Shown piece after piece: positions 37,054 through 46,286 of a DNA stretch of 64,000 nt. A program made the translations under genes and the position numbers. The notes under the pieces are model-generated. The model was not told the DNA's origin. It did no database searches and was given only the letters and a program-made list of their open reading frames with translations. Numbering within the stretch: the first letter of the stretch is position 1; each line of letters starts with the position of its first letter. The stretch comes from Paenirhizobium cremeum (GTDB taxonomy: Bacteria; Pseudomonadota; Alphaproteobacteria; Rhizobiales; Rhizobiaceae), in contig NZ_JAGGCS010000009.1 in the NCBI RefSeq assembly GCF_022884085.1, positions 62,001 to 126,000 on the forward strand, given 5' to 3'.

Positions 37054-37548
37054 TTATTTCGGGGTCTTGGCTGGCTTTGCGGTCGCCGGCTTCTCCATCA
37101 GGGCCTTCTCAGCTGCATCGGCACGGGCGGCCTCGGCGGTAAGCCTCGCTTCCAGATCGGAGAACTTGGTTTCCGCGTCTGCAAGCAGAGCCTGTAGGGT
37201 GTCGGCCTTGGCCTCGACCTCAGTCAGAAGGCCGTTTTTGTTCTGGAGATCCGCGAGCGCCGCATTCAGGGTGTCCTCAGCCATGGTCTCGAAATGATCC
37301 ATGGCCGTGGCCCAGTTCGCCTCGCGATCGGCGACGGCCGCGCGCACCGCCGCATCGAAGTCCGATCCGAGCGGGGGGGGTTCCGCAATCGCCACGGACA
37401 GGGCCTTCGCCGCCTCGGGATTGATGACGCCGGAGGCCGCGAGCTGCAGGGCGAGCGTAGTGCTGACGGTCACGGTTTTGCCGGCCGGTTCTCTAACGCC
37501 GTTGACCTTGGCCGGCCCCGTGAGCGTGACATTGACTTTGTCGTCCAT
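37054..37548 (-). CDS. Hypothetical coiled-coil protein after capsid (Mu gp35 position)
   Basis: 164 residues. A short beta-type start (VTLTGPAKVNGVREPAGKTV) is followed by a long alanine/glutamate coiled coil (about 85-150) and a lysine-proline tail. GGAGG precedes the ATG. Its place directly after the major capsid gene suggests a minor head or adaptor protein. Confidence 0.65.
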   Translation of the reverse strand: MDDKVNVTLTGPAKVNGVREPAGKTVTVSTTLALQLAASGVINPEAAKALSVAIAEPPPLGSDFDAAVRAAVADREANWATAMDHFETMAEDTLNAALADLQNKNGLLTEVEAKADTLQALLADAETKFSDLEARLTAEAARADAAEKALMEKPATAKPAKTPK

Positions 37549-37560
37549 CGTCGCCTCCTA

Positions 37561-38520
37561 TCAGGCCGGAGCCGCGCCGGCGTTCTGGAAGAGGAAACCG
37601 CCTTCCGCGCCGGTCAGGATCGGGCGGCGCTCGACCGTCGTCGGATACACCCACGACTTGATGGAGCGGTCGTAATAGGGCTGCTCGACCATGGGGTAGC
37701 CGGACAGTTCATAGGTATAGGCGTAGGACGGCACCTGAAAATTGTCGCCGGTTTCCGGCACGTAGGAGAGGATGGCGTCGTCACCCCACACATCGTTCGC
37801 CAGTTCAGCGTCCGCAGCCGTTTCCGGCAAGTAGACCGCCGACCCGATCACCACGCGCTTGAGATCGAAATACGCCGCGAGCATTTCGACTGTGACACTA
37901 TCTTTCGACGTGTACTTGAACTGCTCCTTGATCTTCGGGTGGTTTTTCAGGGCATTGCCCGAGTTCGGACCAAGTGCGAACGTGTTGGGATAGCGGCCGA
38001 TCGACCGGCGGATCGCCTCCTTGGCCGCATCCACGTCCGCCTTCGGATCGCTGTCGGGATCGGCCCAGCGGTCGCCACCGGCGAGAACCAGCTTGTGGTT
38101 TGCATCGTAATTGGCGGAATTGCGAGCGATATTCGCCGTATCGATCTCCAGATTGAGGTCAAGAACGTCGAGCACCATGTTGACGGCGCCAGCGCCTAGA
38201 TCGATGCCAGGCACCTTCTCGGCCTCCTGCTGATGCTCACTCGGGACGATGCCCTCCAGCGAGTCCTGGACGAGCGCCACGGCATCGGCGGCATAGCCGT
38301 ACTGCACCCGCTTGACCTGAGTGCCGGGAGCGCGCCGCGTATTCAGCTTGCGGAATGCTTCCTTGCCGAACTTGATGGTCAGCATCGAGCGGTTCGGGAT
38401 CGAGACGCGCGGAAACAGCGCGTAGGAAATGAAGGTGGAGTTGCGATACCCGCGCGCATGCGTCGACAGGATCGGGTCGACAACGGCGGCGGTACGCTGG
38501 TTCAAGGCGCGAGTGGTCAT
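37561..38520 (-). CDS. Phage major capsid protein
   Basis: 319 residues, following the decoration-like gene and protease/scaffold, the position of Mu gpT. Features: STHARGYRNSTFISYALFPRV, VPGIDLGAGAVNMVLDVLDLNLE, ANYDANHKLVLAGGDRWADP, LPETAADAELANDVWGDD, consistent with HK97-fold major capsids of Mu-like phages. It is expected to be the most abundant virion protein. Confidence 0.85.
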   Translation of the reverse strand: MTTRALNQRTAAVVDPILSTHARGYRNSTFISYALFPRVSIPNRSMLTIKFGKEAFRKLNTRRAPGTQVKRVQYGYAADAVALVQDSLEGIVPSEHQQEAEKVPGIDLGAGAVNMVLDVLDLNLEIDTANIARNSANYDANHKLVLAGGDRWADPDSDPKADVDAAKEAIRRSIGRYPNTFALGPNSGNALKNHPKIKEQFKYTSKDSVTVEMLAAYFDLKRVVIGSAVYLPETAADAELANDVWGDDAILSYVPETGDNFQVPSYAYTYELSGYPMVEQPYYDRSIKSWVYPTTVERRPILTGAEGGFLFQNAGAAPA

Positions 38521-38532
38521 GGGGGCCGGTCC

Positions 38533-38871
38533 TTACTTTACGAAGATGGTGATGAACTCGCCGTCGGCAGCGTCGGTCAGCGCCACGGCGAACATGTTGA
38601 CGGAGCCGACAGCGGCTGCCTTGACGCCCCCGGCTGCGGCCGAAATGACCTTCTGCCCCTTGGCGATCGCGCCCCGCGCGCGGACGCGGACTTCGCCGAT
38701 CACCATGCCGGCGACGTCCAGGCCCACTTCTGTGGCCGGATGAAGCGCCACCGCTTTCACGGCGGCGTCGTCAGCGGTGATTTTCCCGTCGCTGAAGTCG
38801 ATGAGGTCGAAGGCGTCGAAAACGGAGGTCGCCGTCAGGGTAGTGCTGTAGAGCGAGTGGTAAAACTGCAT
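38533..38871 (-). CDS. DUF2190-like capsid decoration protein
   Basis: 112 residues, beta-rich, with VALHPATEVGLDVAGMVIGEVRVRARGAI-type glycine/valine strands, as in small capsid-decorating proteins. It sits between protease/scaffold and capsid genes. Confidence 0.6.
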   Translation of the reverse strand: MQFYHSLYSTTLTATSVFDAFDLIDFSDGKITADDAAVKAVALHPATEVGLDVAGMVIGEVRVRARGAIAKGQKVISAAAGGVKAAAVGSVNMFAVALTDAADGEFITIFVK

Positions 38872-38886
38872 GATACGCCCCTTCGA

Positions 38887-40020
38887 TCAGGAAACCGCAT
38901 GCACGGCGGTGAGATACTCCGTGCCGGGATGCTGCCGCTGATAGGCTTCGGCCTTGGCGTGCAGCTCCATGCCGGCCGGATCGACAGCCTTGCCATCGGC
39001 GGCGAACGAGGCCGACCGGCCATCCGCACCGGGATCGGCACCAAGATCGAGCGCCCCGAACGACACCGCCTTCGGCTGCGCGGCAAGCAGGTCGCGCAGG
39101 GCCTTGGCAACGGGAACGGCCGCTTCGCCGGCTGCGAACGACACGGCGGTTTCGGCGGGTACGGCGTCGAGGATCGAAACGAGCCGATCCTTCATGGCGG
39201 GCAGAAGCTTGCCCTCGGTCACAAGGCCTTCAGCAAAGGACACATTACCTTCATGCGCGATGTCGAGTTCGCGCTTCTTCAGCCGCTCCTCACGGGCGGC
39301 AAACTCGGCTTCGCGCGCGGCGAAGTCGGCATTGGGCTGGGTCACTACGGGCTCCTTGGGTTCAGCGGGTTTCGGTGGTTCGGTGGTTTTGAGAGGGAGA
39401 GAAAAGGTCGGCCGCGCTTCAGGTGGCGTGATCTCGGTTTCGGACAGCCAGTCGATCCGGTAGGCCGGCAAGGTCTTGTCGGCCGTCTCCAGTCCGAACT
39501 TCTCGATCAGGAAATCGCGCAAGCCGCGCAGAAGGCTGGCGGTCTCCTCGAAACCGCGATCACCGAAATCGGCAGAGAAGGTGACAACGTTCTGCGCGGC
39601 GAACTGGACGTTCTTCAGGCCGGCGACGGCGGGAGCAGCCGCGCCCAGAAAACCGATATGACGCGGATACCACTGGCCCGGAACCGGGTTTGCGGCATCC
39701 TCCGGCCGGAAGAAGGACAAAGAGACCTTCTTGTAGCGGCCCTTCTTCACCGCTTCGGAGAATGCCGGGTCGATTTCGCCGACCGTCGCATAGAGCCGGT
39801 CATTGCTAGCGTCATAGTCAAACGACTGCGCCCAGGCATAAGCCGGTGCGTCTGTCTTCGGATGACCGACCACGACGGGAGCCGGAGCGGTTTCCGGGTC
39901 GTAAGCGTCGGCGATCGCCTTCAGGTCGGCCGCCGAGTAGGTCAGCGACCCGCCCTCCATCGGCGTGAACGTGCCGGTGCGGAAAACTTCGATGCGAGCG
40001 GTAGCGGAAGAGGCGGTCAT
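38887..40020 (-). CDS. Head maturation protease/scaffold (Mu gpI-like)
   Basis: 377 residues from the ATG of MTASSATAR. The N-terminal ~170 residues match the Mu I-type protease (EVFRTGTFTPMEGG, VVVGHPKTDAPAYAW, SLSFFRPEDAANP, RHIGFLGAAAPAV). A proline/glutamate linker and a helical scaffold-like region (AAREAEFAAREERLKKRELD) follow. Palindromic late site C lies 52 bp upstream of the ATG, equivalent to Mu promoter PI. Confidence 0.85.
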   Translation of the reverse strand: MTASSATARIEVFRTGTFTPMEGGSLTYSAADLKAIADAYDPETAPAPVVVGHPKTDAPAYAWAQSFDYDASNDRLYATVGEIDPAFSEAVKKGRYKKVSLSFFRPEDAANPVPGQWYPRHIGFLGAAAPAVAGLKNVQFAAQNVVTFSADFGDRGFEETASLLRGLRDFLIEKFGLETADKTLPAYRIDWLSETEITPPEARPTFSLPLKTTEPPKPAEPKEPVVTQPNADFAAREAEFAAREERLKKRELDIAHEGNVSFAEGLVTEGKLLPAMKDRLVSILDAVPAETAVSFAAGEAAVPVAKALRDLLAAQPKAVSFGALDLGADPGADGRSASFAADGKAVDPAGMELHAKAEAYQRQHPGTEYLTAVHAVS

Positions 40021-40045
40021 GTCTGCTCCGGAATTGATCTGGAGC

Positions 40046-40095
40046 GACCATGTGGCACGTCTGAAAACAAAATGACCGGACATGAGGTCCGGTCA
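40046..40095 (-). promoter_or_regulatory. Late control site C (palindrome plus -10-like box)
   Basis: Dyad TGACCGGAC-n5-GTCCGGTCA (40073-40095). Then TTTTGTTTTCAGACGTGCC and CATGGTC 19 bp after the dyad on the minus strand. It lies just upstream of the protease/scaffold gene. Confidence 0.6.
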
Positions 40096-40294
40096 GAGCA
40101 AGGAGGTCTATGGCTGCAACATGCGTCAGGCACGCGGCAGTTTCAAGCCCGGATGCATTCCAAAACGCCCGACGACGCCGAGACCGCCCCACAGCCGATT
40201 TCTAACGGGGGTCTAACGCGGCTCGCCCGAAAATTCGCTATCGTCGGACCTGCGGACGCATCGCGCGCGCCAGCGGCCGGGATTTCGAGCAGGC

Positions 40295-40756
40295 TCATTC
40301 AACCGTCAACCACTCCTCGGCGATGGCAAATATCTCGGTCTCATCATTGGGCGAAAGGCCAAGGATTGGGCGGGCCTCGATCTTCCCCTTCATGTAGCCT
40401 TTCGATTCTCCGCCGAAATGCATCATCGCGCCCTGGACGGCTGCCGTGCCCACCCTAACGTCAGCGTCACTGGCCTCATAGTTGAACGATCCGCGAAATG
40501 CGCCCGTCACGCGCAGGATCGGCCTCGGCCCGTAGCCGGCCGCCTCGCGGCGTTCGACCGTCACGGCCGACAGCTCCTTCCACGGCGTCCCGTCCGGTGC
40601 CTGCTCCTTTTCGAAGCGCTCATCCACCGAGATCAGCAAGTGTTCGCCGACACTCTTGTAAAACCCGCGCGGCCGTTCCATCCGGTCGATGATATCAGCC
40701 GTTTTCCGCCGCATGTCGGCGTCGTTGATCGTGGTCTTGTAGCTGATGCCTGTCAT
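40295..40756 (-). CDS. Virion morphogenesis protein gpG (Mu gp31)
   Basis: 153 residues: FYKSVGEHLLISVDERFEKEQAPDG, WKELSAVTVERREAAGYGPRPI and LRVTGAFRGSFNYEA are characteristic of the phage virion morphogenesis/tail completion family. It follows the MuF gene after a 105-bp gap and precedes site C by about 200 bp. The 200-bp gap after it carries two TCTAACG motifs. Confidence 0.88.
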   Translation of the reverse strand: MTGISYKTTINDADMRRKTADIIDRMERPRGFYKSVGEHLLISVDERFEKEQAPDGTPWKELSAVTVERREAAGYGPRPILRVTGAFRGSFNYEASDADVRVGTAAVQGAMMHFGGESKGYMKGKIEARPILGLSPNDETEIFAIAEEWLTVE

Positions 40757-40861
40757 TGGACTTTTCCCGTGGTCGGGCCTATATTGTGACCAGTTGAAGG
40801 GCGCGACCGAGCGATGGTCCAGCGAGCCCGGAGACGGAAAGGCCGGATCGCTCCCGGCCAT

Positions 40862-42358
40862 TCATTTTTTCGGACGCTGATAGACGAGCTTCCCGACGCG
40901 GCGTTTGTCGATTTGGGCGAAATCGGTATTGCCGCGCTTGTCGGTCGGCACAAAGCTGGTGACCTCCTCCCACAACCGTTCCCCGATCTCGAACACGATC
41001 TGCACGGCAGTCGTCGGATCGACGCGGATGTAACGGCGGTCCACGACCAGGTCGCCGCTTTCGGCCTTGCGCGCGACACCAATCCAGATTTCGTCGGGGT
41101 CTATCAACGTTTCGGCCATCATGGCGAGGTGACGGTGTCGACCCCGCTTGAACAGCTTGAATTCGCCATCACGGTTTCGGAAGAACAGGTCGGATACCGG
41201 AACGCGCGTCCCCGTTACGTCCTCAAACAGCACCGCCTTGCCAATGTCCGCGCCGAACGGCTGAAGGAAGGCCCGCACATATTCCTCCGGTTCGAGCCCA
41301 TCCTCCATCGCCTTAGCCTGGAACGGCTTCGCCGCCTTTAGGAGGTCGGCCATGGGCTCCGCCTGGTCTATCGCGACTGCCATCCGGGGATTGTCCAGCA
41401 GCTCGCGGCCCTCGTCCATCAGCGTCGACGGCGTCAGGCCGCGTTCCCAGAGATCGCCCGGCATATAATCCCATCCGATCCCGATCCCCTGCGGGTGCTC
41501 GACAAGCTTTCCGGAGGCAGGATCGATCACCGGCACCATCAAGTCGCCGGGTGCCTCGTCCAGCCTATCCTTGCCCAGCCTCTTCATGTCGCGCCACGAA
41601 AGCGAGCGGACCCCACAAGAGCAAAACCAGCCGTTCGGCGGAAAATGTGTCCGCCAGAAAGGGTCGTCATGGGCAAGGCACAACCCATGCCAGCGTTTAT
41701 GTTGAGGGCGAGCACGGCGCGGTGTCCTGGTCTCGCCATGGCGGTATTGCCAGATCGGGCGCAACTTCAGCACGTCCGGATCGCGCATCTGCTTCAGGCG
41801 GCCGGCCATATAGCTGTTCCGCATGTTGGTCTCGAAAATCACCCGCGAGCGCCAACCACGTTCTCCCTTGTAGGACCAGCCGTATTTTGCAGCGATCCGG
41901 TCGAAATCCTCGCGGAACCGGTCCAGCGTGTGGCCGTTATCCATGGCGTCGGCAATGGCCGTCTGGAAATCCGAAAGCATGGCCGTGTCAGTCGCGCCGG
42001 CAATGACAAAGGCGCGATCATGAACACCGCGAATAGCGTCGGTCCATTTCACGGTCTCCTTCGGCCGCTTTTGCCGGAAAAACTCGATCTGTTCCTTGAA
42101 TGGCTGATTGAAGACGTCCGCGTCGGCGAAGCTCGCTTCCTCGTCACCGTCGAGAAATGCCGCTTCACGTCCCTGCAGGGACGCCAGCTCCAGCGCATCA
42201 CCGAGCAACTTTCCTAACGTGTCGGGAGCCCATTTCGCGGCGAGCTGGAGCACGGCGCGGGCGGCAGCCGGCAGGTCGGCCGCACCGTCGATCGCGGCGC
42301 GCACCGCATTCATCCGCCGCGTGAAATATCCGGCCGTCAGTTCCTCGACACGGTCCAC
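40862..42358 (-). CDS. MuF-family head morphogenesis protein (Mu gp30)
   Basis: 498 residues if it starts at the GTG at 42358. MuF traits: VIFETNMRNSYMAGR, YRHGETRTPRRARPQHKRWHG, and the cysteine/histidine part FPPNGWFCSCGVRSLSWRD (about 245-263). The C-terminal half carries a barnase/EndoU/ColicinE5-relaxase-like region (WIGVARKAESGDLVVDRRYIR). No ribosome site precedes the GTG. The frame stays open 17 codons further up to an A9 run inside the portal gene and reads like protein (YDTVSFANDPDPAAD), so the true N-terminus may come from a -1 slip. Confidence 0.85.
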   Translation of the reverse strand: MDRVEELTAGYFTRRMNAVRAAIDGAADLPAAARAVLQLAAKWAPDTLGKLLGDALELASLQGREAAFLDGDEEASFADADVFNQPFKEQIEFFRQKRPKETVKWTDAIRGVHDRAFVIAGATDTAMLSDFQTAIADAMDNGHTLDRFREDFDRIAAKYGWSYKGERGWRSRVIFETNMRNSYMAGRLKQMRDPDVLKLRPIWQYRHGETRTPRRARPQHKRWHGLCLAHDDPFWRTHFPPNGWFCSCGVRSLSWRDMKRLGKDRLDEAPGDLMVPVIDPASGKLVEHPQGIGIGWDYMPGDLWERGLTPSTLMDEGRELLDNPRMAVAIDQAEPMADLLKAAKPFQAKAMEDGLEPEEYVRAFLQPFGADIGKAVLFEDVTGTRVPVSDLFFRNRDGEFKLFKRGRHRHLAMMAETLIDPDEIWIGVARKAESGDLVVDRRYIRVDPTTAVQIVFEIGERLWEEVTSFVPTDKRGNTDFAQIDKRRVGKLVYQRPKK

Positions 42359-42393
42359 CAGATCGGCGGCCGGATCGGGATCATTAGCGAAGC

Positions 42394-43803
42394 TTACGGT
42401 GTCATAGAGTTTTTTTTTGAGCCGAGCGGCCCGAAGAGGGCGGCGAAAGCGGGATTGTCATTCGCCAACTGGCGCATGTCTCGGCCACGCTTTCTGCCTT
42501 CCATGAAGGCGAAACGGGCTTCCACCATCCTGTCGATCGTGGTCTCCGACAGGGCATGCGTCAGCGCGAAGGAAACGATGAACTCACGGGCCGCATCATC
42601 ATCATCGAACATGGCTGCCGTCGATACGATCTCGACCAGGGCGGCATGCTCCGAGCTTGCCGCCTCCGCTCGCGCCTTCCGGGTCTCGGCCTTGTCCTTT
42701 TCGTTAGAGGGGCGGACCCGCCAGACGCGCGGGATCGCCGCGCCGGGGAAATTGTACTCGATCAGCCAAGTCACAAGCTGCTCATGCAACGTATCGGACA
42801 GGTGATCGGCGTCGCTGTCCACGAGCAGATCCAGCATGCCGGCATGGGTCTCGGCGGCGGCGCGGGACCCGGCAGACCCGATATCCGTGGTCAGGCTCTC
42901 GCCCAGGATGCAGACCGCAATCTGCTTGTCCCAATATTCGACCCACTCCTTGTAGGAGACCTGCCCGGCGCGAGCCGCTTCCAAGAACTTGACGTTGGTC
43001 CCGACCGGCACCGTCATCGCTGACGAGGTCCGGATCTCCGCCAACTGATTGAGCAACTTGGTTTGCTCCTCGGTCAGCATGCCATACGGCGTTTCAGCTA
43101 CCGCCGTCGGACCCGCGAACTTGTCGAGAAAATGCAACCAGAAGGCCACGCCTTCCCGCTTGAACAACACTGCCCAGAAGAGCGAGCTGCCGAGGCCAAG
43201 ACCATACGGATTGTTGCCCACGACGCCATGACGATGAACGATGAACTTCCGGTCCGGAAGCTCGATGCCGTCATTCATGTTTGCCCAGGTGCGCAGGCGC
43301 GGCTTGCCATCGGAGCCGAAGGCGAACCGCCGCTGGTCATGCCCGACGATCCTTTCCGGCTTGATCCGGTTTCCGTCGCGCATCCATACCACTTCCGAGA
43401 CCGCAAACCCTTTCAGGATCGCACCGCCGGAAAGGTCTTCGCAAATCCGGTCAAACGGCAGGCCGTTAAAAACCTCCCGAACGAAGTCGCCTGCTTCGAC
43501 ATCGATGGGACGATCGCCGCCCGCCTCAACTTCCCATTCGCGGGCGACGAGGTGTTTGTTGCGTTTGTCGAGGCACGGCCCCGCCCAGGTGTCGCGCCTG
43601 ATCTCATCATAAATCTTGAGGCCCTTGCCGCCGCCGCGCTGGATCAGCGTGTCGTCGGCATGCTGAAGCGCCCCGCTGTAAAACGGTATGGTGATGTCGT
43701 TTCTAACGTCGGCGATCAGCGTGCGGGCCTCGGCCGGCAGGTTCTTGCGATCCGAAACCGTGGCGGCGGCAAATGATGTCTTCTTGTTCTTGCGGCGGCT
43801 CAT
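42394..43803 (-). CDS. Portal protein (DUF935, Mu gp29)
   Basis: 469 residues: LQHADDTLIQRGGGKGLKIYDE, RDTWAGPCLDKRNKHLV, SEVVWMRDGN, LHFLDKFAGPTAVAETPYG and VCILGESLTTDIGSAGSRAAAETH are DUF935 hallmarks. It forms the dodecameric portal. It overlaps the terminase stop by 4 bp. The C-terminus passes through nine A's (42410-42418) and stops at 42394, with the MuF frame in -1. Confidence 0.92.
   Translation of the reverse strand: MSRRKNKKTSFAAATVSDRKNLPAEARTLIADVRNDITIPFYSGALQHADDTLIQRGGGKGLKIYDEIRRDTWAGPCLDKRNKHLVAREWEVEAGGDRPIDVEAGDFVREVFNGLPFDRICEDLSGGAILKGFAVSEVVWMRDGNRIKPERIVGHDQRRFAFGSDGKPRLRTWANMNDGIELPDRKFIVHRHGVVGNNPYGLGLGSSLFWAVLFKREGVAFWLHFLDKFAGPTAVAETPYGMLTEEQTKLLNQLAEIRTSSAMTVPVGTNVKFLEAARAGQVSYKEWVEYWDKQIAVCILGESLTTDIGSAGSRAAAETHAGMLDLLVDSDADHLSDTLHEQLVTWLIEYNFPGAAIPRVWRVRPSNEKDKAETRKARAEAASSEHAALVEIVSTAAMFDDDDAAREFIVSFALTHALSETTIDRMVEARFAFMEGRKRGRDMRQLANDNPAFAALFGPLGSKKNSMTP
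42410..42418 (-). other. A9 run: possible -1 frameshift site from portal to MuF
   Basis: On the coding strand GGC TCA AAA AAA AAC (portal frame) contains A AAA AAA in slippery register. A -1 slip reads AAA CTC TAT GAC ACC ... straight into the MuF gene with no stop. Confidence 0.5.
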
Positions 43804-45452
43804 AGGCGGTAGTCTCCAAGTCGGTCACTGCCACTTGCTGCGGCGGTCTGGATGCCAGCGCCGGCCGATCCGGCACGGCCACCGCCATAATGCAGGGTGT
43901 TTTGCCAGAGCATGTCGAGCGTATCGGGACCGTCGTCATGGTCGGCGTCCGGCCACTGCTGCAACTGGTCAATCAGGGTGGTTTGGGTCGGGTTGAGCCG
44001 GATCAGGCCGGCCGCGATCGGCGGCTGAAGGCGCTCGATGCGGAGATCCTTGTCCGAATGAGGAATGATCGGCACGGCGGAAATGCCGACGCCAACCTTT
44101 GCGGCGGCGGTCATCAGCGTTGTGCGCAGGAACTCCTGAAACTGCACGGCCTCAACAAACCAGAGCAGGCAACGATATTCGCGCTGCAGGGCGATGATGT
44201 CGGAAATGATGATATCGGGCAGTCGGCGACGGATTGACGCCTCCAGAACGTCCATCGTGCCATGCAGCCGGTTGAACCCGCCGATCAGAATTGCCGAGGG
44301 GTCGCGGCCCTGAGACTTCTTGCCAAGCGACGGGTCGACCGCGCCGAACGTGATCAGGTCGGGAATACGCAAGGTCCAGAAGGTCAGCGAGGCGAACGGG
44401 CTTCCGGCGCTGATCGGCTTGTTCTGGTATTCGGTGGCAAAGCTGTCATGATCGGCCGCGCGTTCCAGCATCAGCCAGACAAGCGGCTGTATCGCGGGCC
44501 AGTTGACAACTGCCCCGACATCCATCGCCGGCCGGTTCGCCTCGTAGAACGCGCGGGCGGCTTCCTCGCCGTCGTTATGAAACGCCTCTTCGAACTGTTC
44601 CCAGAGGTCCATCCGGTCGGGCCATTTCATGATGGCCTGGAATTCGAATACCCGCCACACCGGCGACTTGGCAGCGCGGACCAGCACGGCGTCATAGTGC
44701 AAGACAGTTCCGACCCAAACCACATCCATGGTGCCGTCGGGCGGGCCGACCTTCAGCGCCGCGCGTTTGATCCACGTTTCGAGCTTCTTGCGCTGCTCGG
44801 GCGAGCGGACGGCCTCGTCGTTCTCCAAATCGTCGAAGAACATCAGGTCGGGACGGTAGGGACCATGGCGACGACCGCGAAGCTTCTGCAGCGCGCCCAG
44901 GCCCTCGACACGGATGTTGTTCGCCGTGACGATCTCGCCCTCGCGCCAGACGCGGCCCTGTCCGGTCGCCTCGGGGAAGTCGGTAGCCAATCGGGGGTTT
45001 TCGGTCAGTTCGGCCTTGATCGCCTCGATCAGCAGCGCGGCCTGTGCGTAAACGTCGGTGACCTCGAGAATGTAGCGCTTCTTGCCCAGGCAGATGCAAT
45101 AGAGCGCAAAGCCAAGGGAAAGATGCGTTGATTTGGACGATCCTCGGGGCGCGATGAACAGGTCTCTAACGCCCTTGTTGCTTTCGAGAATTTCGGGAAC
45201 GCGGCCGAAAACCGTCTTGTGAAACAGGCTGTGTTCACCCTTCACATAGTGCGGCAGGTACGTTTCAAGGAAGAACTGAAAGCCTGTCGCGGAATCGCGC
45301 AGTTTAGCCAGGCGTTCGGCCTTGGCCTTCGGATCGGCCGGAAACGCGGAAACCGACAAGTCTACCCATCGGGCAAGCTTGTCCGCTTCCGCCTCGATCC
45401 ACTCGCGGAAGTCCCGTTCGGAAACCTTGGCCTTCAGTACCGGTCGTCTCAT
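43800..45452 (-). CDS. Terminase large subunit (Mu gp28)
   Basis: 550 residues. ATPase: Walker-A-like FIAPRGSSKST, Walker B LMFFDDLEND. The nuclease half starts with FGAVDPSLGKKSQGRDPSA and contains further acidic residues (LLWFVEAVQFQEF, DHDDGPDTLDMLW). It packages DNA by headful from the c-end. It overlaps genes on both sides by 4 bp. Confidence 0.92.
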   Translation of the reverse strand: MRRPVLKAKVSERDFREWIEAEADKLARWVDLSVSAFPADPKAKAERLAKLRDSATGFQFFLETYLPHYVKGEHSLFHKTVFGRVPEILESNKGVRDLFIAPRGSSKSTHLSLGFALYCICLGKKRYILEVTDVYAQAALLIEAIKAELTENPRLATDFPEATGQGRVWREGEIVTANNIRVEGLGALQKLRGRRHGPYRPDLMFFDDLENDEAVRSPEQRKKLETWIKRAALKVGPPDGTMDVVWVGTVLHYDAVLVRAAKSPVWRVFEFQAIMKWPDRMDLWEQFEEAFHNDGEEAARAFYEANRPAMDVGAVVNWPAIQPLVWLMLERAADHDSFATEYQNKPISAGSPFASLTFWTLRIPDLITFGAVDPSLGKKSQGRDPSAILIGGFNRLHGTMDVLEASIRRRLPDIIISDIIALQREYRCLLWFVEAVQFQEFLRTTLMTAAAKVGVGISAVPIIPHSDKDLRIERLQPPIAAGLIRLNPTQTTLIDQLQQWPDADHDDGPDTLDMLWQNTLHYGGGRAGSAGAGIQTAAASGSDRLGDYRL

Positions 45453-45952
45453 GGAGCGAACGCCGTAGCGATCCGGTCACCGAACGGAACCAAGATTTCC
45501 TGCACGACGGAAATATGCTGCGGGAATTGCGCCTGGACGAACGCAATGAGGTGCTGCACGACACTTTGCGCGACACCAAGCTCACTGATCTTCGGGGCAA
45601 GTTTACCCGCGCTCGCAGTGACCTTCACCATGGCGTCGCCGAGTGCAACCATGTGTTTGATCTTTTGATCCAGCGTCAGGCCAGCATTGTTCTTCACCTC
45701 GTCCAGCAGCGCCTGCGCGAGCAGCACGAAATCCTCGGTAACGGACGAGACCACGACATCGAGACCTTCGCCCGCGATGGTCGCGGCGGACCGGGCCATG
45801 TCCCAATCGTCGCCGGCCTCCTTGCTCGCCTTCTTCCAGCGACCGATCGTTGCCTGACTGACGTTGTGCGTCAGGGCGATGGTCGCCATCGACATGCGGC
45901 GATAAACATAGTCGGACCGGGCCTTACGGCGGGTTTCTGCATCACTTGCCAT
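45449..45952 (-). CDS. DUF1804 protein, probable small terminase
   Basis: 167 residues from the ATG of MASDAETRRKARSDYVYRR. The N-terminal HTH (TIALTHNVSQATIGRWKKASKE) and helical C-terminus fit DUF1804 of Mu-like phages (Mu gp26/27 region), which is thought to recognise DNA for packaging. Confidence 0.82.
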   Translation of the reverse strand: MASDAETRRKARSDYVYRRMSMATIALTHNVSQATIGRWKKASKEAGDDWDMARSAATIAGEGLDVVVSSVTEDFVLLAQALLDEVKNNAGLTLDQKIKHMVALGDAMVKVTASAGKLAPKISELGVAQSVVQHLIAFVQAQFPQHISVVQEILVPFGDRIATAFAP

Positions 45953-46286
45953 TCGCGCCGGGGCCCTTTCCGATTCCGAATATGTCTTTGATGAGCTGCG
46001 GCGGATTGGCCGACGCCTGCTTGAGCCAGAGGATGAGATTGCGGCCGGTGATCCCGTAGGCGGCGGCCACCGCATAACCCCACGAACCGGGATTGTCCGC
46101 GACGCCTATCAGGCCGAGGGTCAGTTCCGTCGCCACGGTCGCCACGAAGACGCCCGCGACGATCGAGCCCACCGCCGTCAATGCGTCGTGGGACCGCCAG
46201 TCCAGCGCAACCGAAATGACGGCCGCGACACCGGACGAAATCAGCGTTGCGACCTTCAGGCCAAAGATAGTTTCCGGTCCGGTCAT
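45942..46286 (-). CDS. Membrane protein of the lysis module
   Basis: 114 residues with three hydrophobic segments (about 13-28, 37-62, 70-85) and a polar tail. The layout suggests a holin or antiholin. Overlaps its neighbours by 4 and 11 bp. Confidence 0.65.
   Translation of the reverse strand: MTGPETIFGLKVATLISSGVAAVISVALDWRSHDALTAVGSIVAGVFVATVATELTLGLIGVADNPGSWGYAVAAAYGITGRNLILWLKQASANPPQLIKDIFGIGKGPGANGK

Noticed and set aside
40110..40205. Short + strand frame with GGAGG and ATG in the gap after late site C
   Set aside because: 31 arginine-rich residues in an otherwise minus-strand operon, with no family pattern; the good ribosome site may be chance. Kept only as a note.
38233..40458. 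741-codon + strand frame opposite capsid and protease genes
   Set aside because: Shadow of well-supported phage genes; low-complexity translation.
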